Source: CAZFOB01 sp964520325 (GTDB lineage Bacteria > Actinomycetota > JAICYB01). From it: a stretch of 28,750 nt of DNA. The stretch spans positions 1 to 28,750 of the forward strand of contig CAZFOB010000031.1 of assembly GCA_964520325.1 (NCBI GenBank). The letters run 5' to 3'. Below, one piece after another: positions 1 to 7,478 of this stretch (its first letter is position 1; every line of letters starts with the position of its first letter). Made by a program: the position numbers and the translations under genes. The notes beneath the pieces are model-generated. The model worked only from the letters and a program-made list of their open reading frames with translations, made no database searches and was not told the DNA's origin.

Positions 1-758
1 AGGCGCACACCGGGCGGCTCGTCCATCTGTCCGAACACGAGTGCCGTCTTCTCGAGAACGCCGGCTTCCTTCATCTCGAGCCAGAGGTCGTTGCCCTCAC
101 GCGTGCGCTCGCCGACGCCTGCGAACATCGACACACCACCGTGCTGCTGGGCGAAGCGATTGATCATCTCTTTGATGACCGTCGTCTTGCCGTCACCGGC
201 GCCGCCGAACATCCCGATCTTGCCGCCCTTGACGTAGGGGGCCAGCAGATCGATGACCTTGATGCCGGTCTCGAGCAGCTCGAACTTCGGCTCGAGATCG
301 ATATACGGCGGCGGGTCGCGGTGGATCTCCCAGCGCTCTTTGAACTCGATGCGCGGCCCCTTGTCGATGACCTCGCCGATGACGTTGATGACACGCCCGA
401 GCGTCTGTGGGCCGACGGGCATGGTGATCGACTGGCCGGTGTTGACCGCGATCGCACCTCTGACGAGCCCGTCGGTCGGCTGCATGCAGATCGCACGAAC
501 GCGCGCGAGTCCGATGTGCTGTGCGACCTCAGCGGTCACGATCGTGCGCTGTCCCTCACGTTCGCCGCGGTTGATCTTGAGCGCGTGGTTGATCTCGGGC
601 AACGCACCGGGGGCGTACTCGACGTCGACGACCGGGCCGATCACGGAGATCACCCGGCCCTTGAGCTTCGGGTCCGCTTCAGCCGCCGCCGCGACCTGGT
701 CCCACTCGGCCTGCTCTTGCTCTGCGATCGTCCAGACGTCCTGCTGTGCGGTAGTCAT
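1..758 (-). CDS. atpD: F1 ATP synthase subunit beta, 3' part cut by window edge
   Basis: Catalytic beta subunit of the F1 head, which makes or hydrolyses ATP at the alpha/beta interfaces on the cytoplasmic side. About 252 N-terminal residues are present. The N-terminal beta-barrel is visible (KGRVISVIGPVVDVEY near residue 33). The Walker A loop at about 185-192 reads GGAGDGKT, and GERTREGNDLW follows. The ATG at 758 is preceded by AAAGGAG six bases upstream, which fixes the start. The gene lies 15 bases after atpG, as expected in an atp operon, and atpC should follow outside the window. The family nearly always has GGAGVGKT, so the Asp at position 189 is odd. Identity is certain; the effect of the Asp is unknown. 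Confidence 0.98.
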   Translation of the reverse strand, partial: MTTAQQDVWTIAEQEQAEWDQVAAAAEADPKLKGRVISVIGPVVDVEYAPGALPEINHALKINRGEREGQRTIVTAEVAQHIGLARVRAICMQPTDGLVRGAIAVNTGQSITMPVGPQTLGRVINVIGEVIDKGPRIEFKERWEIHRDPPPYIDLEPKFELLETGIKVIDLLAPYVKGGKIGMFGGAGDGKTTVIKEMINRFAQQHGGVSMFAGVGERTREGNDLWLEMKEAGVLEKTALVFGQMDEPPGVR

Positions 759-773
759 CCTTGGCTCCTTTAT

Positions 774-1652
774 CTAGCCCGTGCTCGTCGCCATCTTGCG
801 CAGCGCCTCGGCGCCGCCAACGATGTCGGCGATCTCACTGGTGATCTCGGACTGACGGGCCTGGTTGGCCACTCGCGTCAAGTTCTTGATGATCTCGTCC
901 GCGTTCTCGGTCGCAGAGGACATCGCGCGGCGTCGCGCGGCGTGCTCGCTGGCCGCCGCTTCGAGCAGCGTTTGGAAGATCCTGACCTCGACGTACATCG
1001 GCAAGAGCTCGTCGAGGATCCCCTCCGGACTCGGCTCGAACTCGAACGTCGCGCTCAATTCGTTACCGCCTTCGACCTCTTCGGCGGCCAGCGGAAGGAG
1101 CTCGGTAACCGTCGCCGTCTGCGTCATGATCGAATGGAACTCGGTGAACACGATCTTGACGCTGCCGATCTTGCCCTCCGAGAAGTCGGCCACGATGCGC
1201 TCGCCGATCTCGCGCGCCTTCTCGTACGTCGGCGCGTCGGAGAAACCCGACCACTCGGCCTCCAACGCGATCTTGCGGAATCTGAATGCAGCCAGCGCCT
1301 TACGGCCGATCGCGTAGGTCACAGCGTTCGGCGTCTCGCGCCTCGTGCGCTCGTACAGGCGCAAGACGTTCGCGTTGTAGGCGCCGGCGAGTCCACGGTC
1401 GGCGGTGACGACGATGTAAGCCGCCGGACGGTCGTCGTGGGTCTTCAGGATCGGGTGGTCAACCTGACCGGCCGTGGCCGCGAGGTCGCGGATGACCTGC
1501 TGCAAGCGCTCGGCGAACGGCCTGGCCTCCTTCACGCGGCGCTCGGCACGAACGATCCGCGACGCCGCGATCAGCTCGAAGGATCGAGTGATCTTCTGCG
1601 TCGACTGAACGGATTTGATCCGTTTCCGAAGTTCGCGGAGCTGGCCGGCCAT
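774..1652 (-). CDS. atpG: F1 ATP synthase subunit gamma
   Basis: Central stalk subunit that rotates inside the alpha3beta3 head and couples proton flow to catalysis. The product is 292 residues, normal for the family. The N-terminal helix begins MAGQLRELRKRIKSVQSTQKI. The C-terminal helix carries the conserved SEHAARRRAMSSATENA stretch near residue 240. The ATG at 1652 is chosen over an upstream in-frame start at 1700 because it begins exactly where the family begins and has AAGGAG about 12 bases upstream. The gene lies between atpA and atpD in the operon. Nothing is broken. Confidence 0.97.
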   Translation of the reverse strand: MAGQLRELRKRIKSVQSTQKITRSFELIAASRIVRAERRVKEARPFAERLQQVIRDLAATAGQVDHPILKTHDDRPAAYIVVTADRGLAGAYNANVLRLYERTRRETPNAVTYAIGRKALAAFRFRKIALEAEWSGFSDAPTYEKAREIGERIVADFSEGKIGSVKIVFTEFHSIMTQTATVTELLPLAAEEVEGGNELSATFEFEPSPEGILDELLPMYVEVRIFQTLLEAAASEHAARRRAMSSATENADEIIKNLTRVANQARQSEITSEIADIVGGAEALRKMATSTG

Positions 1653-1708
1653 CGATCCTGCTATCTCCTTTTCGCTGGGCGTCGCACTTGCGTGCGCCAC
1701 CCGTCGTC

Positions 1709-3271
1709 TTACTCCTTGGTCGCCTGGAAGGTCGACTTGAACTCACCGATCACGCGCGCGAGGTCTCGCGCGAGCTCGTCGGGAAGATCTCCAGAGTCGC
1801 GCAACGTGTCGAGGATGTTCGCGTGCCGCGAGCGCATGAACTCCGTGAGTCCCACGAGGAATCGTTGGACATCAGCCGTGGGGACGTCGTCGATGCACCC
1901 CGGAACACCGGCGCTCGGAAGTCCGGTTCCGGCGAAGATCTGCACGATCTGTTCCTCGACGGCCACGGGCGCGTACTGGCCCTGCTTCATGATCTCCACC
2001 AAACGTCGTCCGCGGTTGATCAGGTCTTGCGACGATTTGTCGAGGTCGGACCCGAACTGCGCGAACGCCTCCAGCTCGCGGAATGACGCAAGGTCGAGAC
2101 GCAGCCGGCTGGCGATCTTCCGCATGGCCTTCACCTGAGCGGCGCCACCGACACGACTGACCGACGTCCCGACGTTCACAGCGGGAATCTGCCCTTGGTA
2201 GAAGAGGTCGGTCTCGAGGAAGATCTGGCCATCCGTGATCGAGATGACGTTGGTCGGGATGTAGCCCGAGATGTCACCGCCCTTGGTCTCGACGATCGGG
2301 AGTGCAGTGAGCGACCCGCCGCCGAGTTCCTCGGACAGCTTCGCAGCACGCTCGAGCAAGCGTGAGTGAAGGTAGAAGACGTCGCCCGGGTATGCCTCGC
2401 GGCCCGGCGGACGGCGCAGCAGCAGAGACAGCTGGCGGTAAGCGTCGGCCTGCTTGGAGAGGTCGTCGTAGACCACGAGTGCGTGCTCACCCTTGTACAT
2501 CCAGTGCGCTCCGATCGCGGCGCCGGTATACGGCGCGAGGTAGCGGAACGGCGCCGGATCAGAGGCGGTCGCGACGACGATCACCGTGTACTCCATCGCG
2601 CCGGTCTCTTCGAGTCGGGCCTGGATCTCGCGCACCGATGATGCCTTCTGCCCCACGGCGACGAAGATGCACTTGACCTGCCTCGGCGTTCCCCATACCC
2701 GCTTCTGATTGATGATCGTGTCGATCCCGATCGCGGTCTTGCCGGTTTGCCGGTCGCCGATGATCAGCTCCCGCTGGCCGCGTCCGACGTTGGTCATCGC
2801 ATCGATGGCCTTGATCCCGGTTTGGAGCGGCTCGGTCACGGGCTGACGCTCGACGACCGAAGGCGCCTGCACCTCGAGCGGCCGGTACGTCTCGGCTTCG
2901 ATCGGGCCCTTGTCGTCGATCGGCTCACCGATGGCGTTGACCACGCGACCGAGGAGTCCGTCGCCGACACCGACGTTGAGGATGCGGCCCGTCTGCCGCA
3001 CCGGATCACCCTCCTGCAGCTGAGAGGCGTCTCCGAGGACGATCGAACCGACGCTGGCCTCTTCGAGGTTGAACGCGAGGCCCTGGAGGTTGTGCGGGAA
3101 CTCGAGGATCTCATTGGCCATGCAGTTCGGAAGGCCTGAGATACGCGCGATACCGTCGCCGGTCTCGAGCACACGTCCGATCTCTTCGATCTCAGAGGAC
3201 GGCTTCCATTCTTCGATATGCCTGCGGAGAACATCCGCGATGGCTTCAGGCGTGATGGTCAGATCCGACAT
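1709..3271 (-). CDS. atpA: F1 ATP synthase subunit alpha
   Basis: Non-catalytic nucleotide-binding subunit of the F1 head, 520 residues, full length. The N-terminal helix (ITPEAIADVLRRHIEEW) contacts delta. The Walker A loop GDRQTGKT is at 172-179. The catalytic arginine lies in SVSRVGGAAQ, near residue 375. The start ATG at 3271 is one base after the atpH stop (TGACATG), so translation is probably coupled. Two usually fixed spots differ: the segment before the P-loop reads DAMTNVGRGQ where the family has DAMIPIGRGQ, and VGTSVSR replaces VGLSVSR. The frame is intact and the identity is secure. Confidence 0.98.
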   Translation of the reverse strand: MSDLTITPEAIADVLRRHIEEWKPSSEIEEIGRVLETGDGIARISGLPNCMANEILEFPHNLQGLAFNLEEASVGSIVLGDASQLQEGDPVRQTGRILNVGVGDGLLGRVVNAIGEPIDDKGPIEAETYRPLEVQAPSVVERQPVTEPLQTGIKAIDAMTNVGRGQRELIIGDRQTGKTAIGIDTIINQKRVWGTPRQVKCIFVAVGQKASSVREIQARLEETGAMEYTVIVVATASDPAPFRYLAPYTGAAIGAHWMYKGEHALVVYDDLSKQADAYRQLSLLLRRPPGREAYPGDVFYLHSRLLERAAKLSEELGGGSLTALPIVETKGGDISGYIPTNVISITDGQIFLETDLFYQGQIPAVNVGTSVSRVGGAAQVKAMRKIASRLRLDLASFRELEAFAQFGSDLDKSSQDLINRGRRLVEIMKQGQYAPVAVEEQIVQIFAGTGLPSAGVPGCIDDVPTADVQRFLVGLTEFMRSRHANILDTLRDSGDLPDELARDLARVIGEFKSTFQATKE

Positions 3272-3272
3272 G

Positions 3273-3812
3273 TCAACCCCCGATACTTTCTTTGAGCTCT
3301 TGCAGGCGCTTCAGCACCGTCGCGTCGATCACCTGATCGCCAACCTTGGCGTAGATCCCACCGAGGATGCTGGGGTCGACGACGACTTTCGCGTCCACGA
3401 TCTTGCCGGTCGCTTTGGAGAGCGCTTCGTTGAGCCGCTGGCGCTGGTCCTCGTCGAGCGGGATGGCACTTCGTACTTCGCCGAGCACCTTCGCGCGGCG
3501 TTGCGTCGCGAGCAACGCGAGCTCTTCGACGATGGCATCGAGCTCGCGGGCATGACCTTGCGCGATGACGAACCCAAGCGCGTTCTTCGTGAGATCCGTG
3601 GCACGGTCCCCGAGCAACTCGTCGAGCACTGCCACCTTGCGATCAGCCGGTATCCCGATGTCGGTGAGCGTCGAGCGCAGCTCATGGCTGCGCTCGAGAG
3701 CCTTGGCGAAGTGGAAGAGTTCGTCGGATACCTGATCGAGGCGGCCTTCGGCCTCGGCGATCTGGAAGATCGCCGCCGCGTATCCGCGGATCAGGTCACG
3801 AGAATCGCTCAA
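3273..3812 (-). CDS. atpH: F1Fo ATP synthase subunit delta
   Basis: Peripheral-stalk subunit linking the top of F1 to the b dimer. The product is 179 residues, the usual length. It has an N-terminal helical domain (RDLIRGYAAAIFQIAEAEGRLDQV) and a C-terminal part containing GEVRSAIPLDEDQRQRL and VDAKVVVDPSILGGIYAKVGD, typical of the OSCP/delta family. The start is a TTG at 3812 overlapping the atpF stop as TTGA. GGAG lies seven bases upstream within atpF. The overlap suggests translational coupling. No usable ATG lies near the expected N-terminus. Confidence 0.95.
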   Translation of the reverse strand: MSDSRDLIRGYAAAIFQIAEAEGRLDQVSDELFHFAKALERSHELRSTLTDIGIPADRKVAVLDELLGDRATDLTKNALGFVIAQGHARELDAIVEELALLATQRRAKVLGEVRSAIPLDEDQRQRLNEALSKATGKIVDAKVVVDPSILGGIYAKVGDQVIDATVLKRLQELKESIGG

Positions 3813-4381
3813 TTGTTCGCTCCAGCCCCGGCCGATTCGATGAAACGCTCGATGAGCTGCCGCTGCGCGTCGGGGTTCGAAAGCTCCTGCTCGATGACGC
3901 GCTTGGAAGCCTCGAGTGTCAGATCTGCGACGGTCCGCTGCAGTTCCGCAAACGCACGGTCACGCTCCTGAGCCGCGTCCTGGCGCGCCTTCTCGATGAT
4001 CCCTCTGGCCTCTTCTTCAACCTTGTCGACGCGTTCGCGGCGGTTGGCCTCGGCGGCATCTGTTGCCTCACGGATGATGCGGTCGGCTTCGTTGCGTGCT
4101 TCCGCGATGAGGCGGTCGTACTCTTCGCGCTTCGCTTCGCTCTCGAGCCGCGCCTGCTCGGCCCGCTCAAGCTCCGAACGGATCGCCTGCTCCCTGGCTG
4201 CCAGGGCCTTCTTCATCTGTGGGAACGCGAACTTCGCCAGTGCGATGAACAGGATCCCGAACGCGATCGTGCCCCAGATCAGCTCGTCGATCGCGGGCAG
4301 AACAAGGCGAGTGGCTGCATCGCCCCCGGCTTCCGGTGCGTGCTCCTGTGCCAGGAACACCAATCTCGTTACGAGATTCAT
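3809..4381 (-). CDS. atpF: Fo ATP synthase subunit b
   Basis: Membrane-anchored peripheral stalk subunit, 190 residues. After a short N-terminus comes a single membrane helix at about residues 33-53 (IWGTIAFGILFIALAKFAF). A long charged, Ala/Glu/Arg-rich coiled coil follows to the C-terminus, with the QMKKALAAREQAIRSELE stretch typical of b subunits. The ATG at 4381 is well placed, ten bases from the atpE stop. Only one b-type gene is seen, and there is no b-delta fusion like that of mycobacteria, which argues against a mycobacterial source. The 3' end overlaps atpH by four bases. Confidence 0.96.
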   Translation of the reverse strand: MNLVTRLVFLAQEHAPEAGGDAATRLVLPAIDELIWGTIAFGILFIALAKFAFPQMKKALAAREQAIRSELERAEQARLESEAKREEYDRLIAEARNEADRIIREATDAAEANRRERVDKVEEEARGIIEKARQDAAQERDRAFAELQRTVADLTLEASKRVIEQELSNPDAQRQLIERFIESAGAGANN

Positions 4382-4391
4382 GAATGCCCCT

Positions 4392-4643
4392 TTAGCTGAT
4401 CAGAAAGAAGAGCACGAACCCGAGGAGCGCGAGCGCTTCGGCGAGTGCGAAACCGATGAACATGATCGGCCGTACGAGTCCGGCCGCTTCGGGTTGTCTC
4501 GCGATCGCCTGGATCGCGTTGCCGAACACGAGACCGATGCCGATACCCGGGCCGATCGCCGCGAGGCCGTACACCAGACCCTTACCGATGGACGAGACGT
4601 CGATCGTCGTCGTCGCCTCCTGCGCCAACAGCATGAGTTCCAT
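4392..4643 (-). CDS. atpE: Fo ATP synthase subunit c
   Basis: Subunit of the rotating proteolipid c-ring, 83 residues. It is a two-helix hairpin. Helix 1 carries the glycine-rich packing motif (AAIGPGIGIGLVFG, 29-42). The polar loop is ARQPEAAG. Helix 2 carries the ion-binding carboxylate Glu69 in FALAEAL. No Gln or Ser/Thr pattern suggesting sodium coupling is obvious, so protons are the likely ion. The start ATG at 4643 has a strong AAGGAGGG five bases upstream, in line with the high c-subunit synthesis needed. It lies between atpB and atpF. Confidence 0.98.
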   Translation of the reverse strand: MELMLLAQEATTTIDVSSIGKGLVYGLAAIGPGIGIGLVFGNAIQAIARQPEAAGLVRPIMFIGFALAEALALLGFVLFFLIS

Positions 4644-4670
4644 CTTTCCCTCCTTGTTTGTTGTTTGTTG

Positions 4671-5468
4671 TTAGTGAGCCGGATGTATCGCGCCGTCGAT
4701 GTACACCGCTGTCAAGATCGTGATGATGAATGCCTGGATGAGGCCGATCACGAGCTCGAAGCCCACGAGGATGACTGAGAGGGCGATAGGGGCCGGGCTG
4801 ATGACCTTCAGGAACACGCTGTCGGCTCCGTACAGGAAGTAGGCGCTCGCCAGGAAGAAGATAGTGAGCATCACGTGACCGGCCATCATGTTCGCGAAGA
4901 GCCGGACGGCCAGGGTGATCGGTCTGAAGACGAATGTCGAGAAGAACTCGACCGGCGTCAGGATCACGTAGATCCCCTTGGGCACGCCCGGCGGGAACAG
5001 GATCTCCTTGAAGTAGTGGAGCAGGCCCTGTTTGCGGATCCCGAGGTAGTTGAAGGTCAGGTACGCGATCAGCGAAAACAACACCGGGATGGCCATCCGG
5101 CTGCTGATCGGGAACTGCACAACTGGCACGATCCCCATGAAATTCATCGCGAACACGAAGAAGAACAGCGCCGTGAGGTACGGCATGAAGCGTTCGCCCT
5201 CTGGGCCGATCGTCTGGATGACGATGTTCTCCCGGATCGCGTCGATCCCGGCCTCCATCGTGTTCTGCAGTTTGCCGGGGATCACTTGCGGACGACGGAA
5301 CGCCGCCACGAACAGCCCGGCGATGAGCGCGGTGAGGGCGAACATCACGATCGTGATGAACGTGACATGGAAGGCGATCGGACCCACCGTGAAGCTGAAG
5401 AACGGCTTGAACGTAAAGAGATGCGAGATCTCGGGAACTTCGAAACCAGGCGCCGCTGCGAGATTCAT
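4671..5468 (-). CDS. atpB: Fo ATP synthase subunit a
   Basis: Stator channel subunit that passes protons to the c-ring. The product is 265 residues with about five to six membrane helices. The essential arginine is Arg189 in LAVRLFANMMAGH, and the final helix contains GLIQAFIITILTAVYI with the conserved Gln. The ATG at 5468 is preceded by GGGAGGA and overlaps the stop of the upstream small membrane gene as ATGA. An upstream extension in the same frame to 5546 exists, but it lies inside the neighbour and does not resemble the family. Full length, with no anomalies seen. Confidence 0.97.
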   Translation of the reverse strand: MNLAAAPGFEVPEISHLFTFKPFFSFTVGPIAFHVTFITIVMFALTALIAGLFVAAFRRPQVIPGKLQNTMEAGIDAIRENIVIQTIGPEGERFMPYLTALFFFVFAMNFMGIVPVVQFPISSRMAIPVLFSLIAYLTFNYLGIRKQGLLHYFKEILFPPGVPKGIYVILTPVEFFSTFVFRPITLAVRLFANMMAGHVMLTIFFLASAYFLYGADSVFLKVISPAPIALSVILVGFELVIGLIQAFIITILTAVYIDGAIHPAH

Positions 5469-5887
5469 CGAGTCCTCCCGTTTGCGAGGGGCGCCTGTCG
5501 GCGCATCCAAGCCGGTACGTACGATCCGCGGGCGTAACTCACACATTCAGCGCCGAGCGACGCGATCAACGCCGCGCAGAACGATCCCGCGAGCAGGCCG
5601 TCGTGGACCCAAGAAAGACTCGCGAGCGTTCCGAACGCGCCGAGCACGAAGAGCATCCGAAACACGAAAACGCTGTACCCAACGGCGATGACTCTCGGAT
5701 CGAGCGTCCGCGCCCAGCCTGTAGACAGCACGGCGACGGCGTGGTTGATCGCAACGAGGCCGGCGCCGAAGGCTGCCGAGCGAGCACCAACGCTGCCGTC
5801 GATGATCGCACCGACCATCACGGCAAGCGCCGCGATGGCCAGCAACGCGGCGAATCCTGCTCGAGCAAGGTGCAGCTCATGCCGCAC
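5465..5887 (-). CDS. Small four-helix membrane protein of the atp operon (subunit I-like position)
   Basis: A 140-residue protein with four hydrophobic segments, at about residues 10-29, 37-58, 66-92 and 98-119, and a basic, Pro/Arg-rich C-terminus. Position (between the AtpZ/AtpI-type gene and atpB), size and topology match the second small gene often found at the head of atp operons and called ATP synthase subunit I. I see no diagnostic motif, so the role in assembly of the c-ring or ion supply is inferred. The start is GTG at 5887, which overlaps the previous gene by 11 bases. The 3' end overlaps atpB by four bases, so the genes are probably coupled. Confidence 0.75.
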   Translation of the reverse strand: MRHELHLARAGFAALLAIAALAVMVGAIIDGSVGARSAAFGAGLVAINHAVAVLSTGWARTLDPRVIAVGYSVFVFRMLFVLGAFGTLASLSWVHDGLLAGSFCAALIASLGAECVSYARGSYVPAWMRRQAPLANGRTR

Positions 5888-6245
5888 GGTCGTCCTCCGT
5901 TGGTGTCTTTGGCTGTGTCTTTCGCCGCGTCATCGACGGCACGGGCCGCCTCTTGGTGCCGAACGCTCTGAGATAGATCAGGTAGATCCCGGCGAAGTTG
6001 CCGACGAGCGCCCCGATCACGAACAGCACCGGAGTCGTCCCGAGCCACCTGTCGAGTCCATATCCGACCGTCCCCCATACCGCGACGCCACTGACGAGGG
6101 TCGAGAGGTAGCTCCATGCCTCGCCCAGCCCGTTCCAACCGGTGTCCGGGCGGCGCGGAGGAGAAGAGACGTGGGGGTTCGTCAAGACCTCGCGGATTGT
6201 AGGAGAGGGCTCTCGGGGGTGTCGAACCGCCGCTGTTGGCTCCAT
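5877..6245 (-). CDS. atpI: AtpZ/AtpI-family protein, first gene of the atp operon
   Basis: A 122-residue protein with two membrane helices, at about 43-63 and 70-93. They contain WSYLSTLVSGVAVWGTVGYG and LDRWLGTTPVLFVIGALVG, the pattern of the AtpZ/AtpI family (putative F-ATPase assembly or Mg/Ca-transport subunit). Both termini are hydrophilic and the C-terminus is basic. The ATG at 6245 has AAGGAG four bases upstream. A longer in-frame start at 6401 would run back into wecA and is rejected. The leader of about 70 bases carries the promoter and palindrome at 6311-6332, so this is taken as the first gene of the operon. Confidence 0.85.
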   Translation of the reverse strand: MEPTAAVRHPREPSPTIREVLTNPHVSSPPRRPDTGWNGLGEAWSYLSTLVSGVAVWGTVGYGLDRWLGTTPVLFVIGALVGNFAGIYLIYLRAFGTKRRPVPSMTRRKTQPKTPTEDDRAA

Positions 6246-6310
6246 CGCGCTCCTTGCCAGTCTTGGGCCGGGTCTTGGGCCGAGTCCTCGAAAGAAGTGG
6301 CGTCCGCTTA

Positions 6311-6332
6311 CTTTGTGAATTCTATCACAAAG
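6311..6332 (-). promoter_or_regulatory. CRP/GlxR-type operator over an extended -10 promoter of the atp operon
   Basis: A perfect inverted repeat with 8-base arms, CTTTGTGA-N6-TCACAAAG, contains the exact CRP-family consensus TGTGA-N6-TCACA (6314-6329). On the minus strand the spacer reads TAGAAT preceded by TGA, giving an extended -10 (TGnTAGAAT). Transcription would start near 6312 and give a leader of about 67 bases before the first atp gene. No good -35 is seen at 17 bases. The site overlaps the wecA stop codon. Binding by a cAMP-CRP or GlxR-like protein is inferred from the match; because the site covers the -10, repression would be expected if this is the working promoter. Confidence 0.65.
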
Positions 6333-7467
6333 TCTGGGCGGGACGCGTGGCGGCGTCTCCCGGTTCATCTTCGGGCGAGGTTCCGCGGCGCAGCGGTGCA
6401 AGCGTGAGGATCAGGACAGTGCCTGCGGCTACGACGGATGCGAGCACGAATCGTCCCCACGAGATGGTTCCGGCGAGCACCAGACCAAGGGCGAGGATCG
6501 CCGCCCAGCCGTACATGAGCAGCACGGCGCGGCGGTGTGAATGCCCGAGTTGAAGCAATCGGTAGTGGATGTGGTCGTCACGCTCCCCGACCATGATCGG
6601 CTGCCGGTTGATGAACCGACGGAGCGTGACGTAGAGGAAGTTGCCGATCGGAAGCGCGAGGAATATCACCGGCGTGAAGATCAACGGCAACGCGAGGCGC
6701 CCGCCCGCCGAGCCCGGGCCGGTGAAGCGGCCGATCATCGAGATCGTTGCACCGGCGAGGAAGAACCCAAGCGGCATCGCACCGGTGTCCCCCATGAAGA
6801 TCCGGGCAGGCCAGAAGTTGTATGGAAGGAATCCGAGGCACGCGCCGGCGAGTCCGGCGGCGACGAGCGGCGCGAGCGGATCGGGGCCGAGGAACTCCGC
6901 GGGCAGACGCGTCGAGTACACGAATAGTGCGGCCGCGGCGATCGCGGTGAGACCCGCGGCGAGTCCGTCAAGACCGTCGATGTAGTTCACGGCGTTCATC
7001 AGCAGCACGATCCACAAGATCGTCGCGACCGCGGAAAGGTCGGCGGACAGCGAAATGGTGCCGACGGCGGGCAGCCAGAAGAAGCTCATCTGGACTCCGG
7101 AGAAGTACAGGATGCCGCCCGCGAAGATCTGTCCGGCGAGTCTTGGAAGTTGCGGCAGGTCGCGATGGTCGTCGGCGATACCGAGAAGCAAGACCACGAG
7201 ACCGCCAAGCAGCAAACCGAACGCTTCGCTGAATCTGAACGTGTCGCGCAGAGGAGACAACACGGTCGCAGTCAAGAACGCAGCAACGAAGGCGAGGTAG
7301 ATCGCGATCCCTCCGAATGTCGGAGTGGGTGCCCGATGCACCTTGCGATCGACGGGGACGTCGAACCATCCGAGACGGACGACGACCGCACGTAGCAAGG
7401 GAGTGACAACGAGTGAGGTGCCGGCAGCGACAGCGGCGACGACGATGTACGGAGCCACGTTGGTCAC
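6325..7467 (-). CDS. wecA: Undecaprenyl-phosphate GlcNAc-1-phosphate transferase (WecA/TagO type)
   Basis: Polytopic membrane enzyme of the MraY/WecA family that starts cell-wall polymer or O-antigen type synthesis by transferring a sugar-1-phosphate from a UDP-sugar to undecaprenyl (or decaprenyl) phosphate. The product is 380 residues with about ten membrane helices. Motifs are the acidic pair in GIADDHRD (Asp99-Asp100), NAVNYIDGLDGLAAG (158-172), MGDTGA (225-230) and HIHYRL (299-304). The last favours WecA/TagO over MraY. The start is GTG at 7467 with no clear ribosome site. The gene holds the same position as Rv1302 in mycobacteria, directly upstream of the atp genes. The C-terminal tail is hydrophilic. 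Confidence 0.92.
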   Translation of the reverse strand: MTNVAPYIVVAAVAAGTSLVVTPLLRAVVVRLGWFDVPVDRKVHRAPTPTFGGIAIYLAFVAAFLTATVLSPLRDTFRFSEAFGLLLGGLVVLLLGIADDHRDLPQLPRLAGQIFAGGILYFSGVQMSFFWLPAVGTISLSADLSAVATILWIVLLMNAVNYIDGLDGLAAGLTAIAAAALFVYSTRLPAEFLGPDPLAPLVAAGLAGACLGFLPYNFWPARIFMGDTGAMPLGFFLAGATISMIGRFTGPGSAGGRLALPLIFTPVIFLALPIGNFLYVTLRRFINRQPIMVGERDDHIHYRLLQLGHSHRRAVLLMYGWAAILALGLVLAGTISWGRFVLASVVAAGTVLILTLAPLRRGTSPEDEPGDAATRPAQTL

Positions 7468-7478
7468 GTGGGATGAAT

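Noticed and set aside
141..2138. Long plus-strand open frame of 665 codons
   Set aside because: It is antisense to atpD, atpG and atpA, which have clear motifs; high GC opens the opposite frame, and the product is low-complexity Arg/Leu/Asp sequence.
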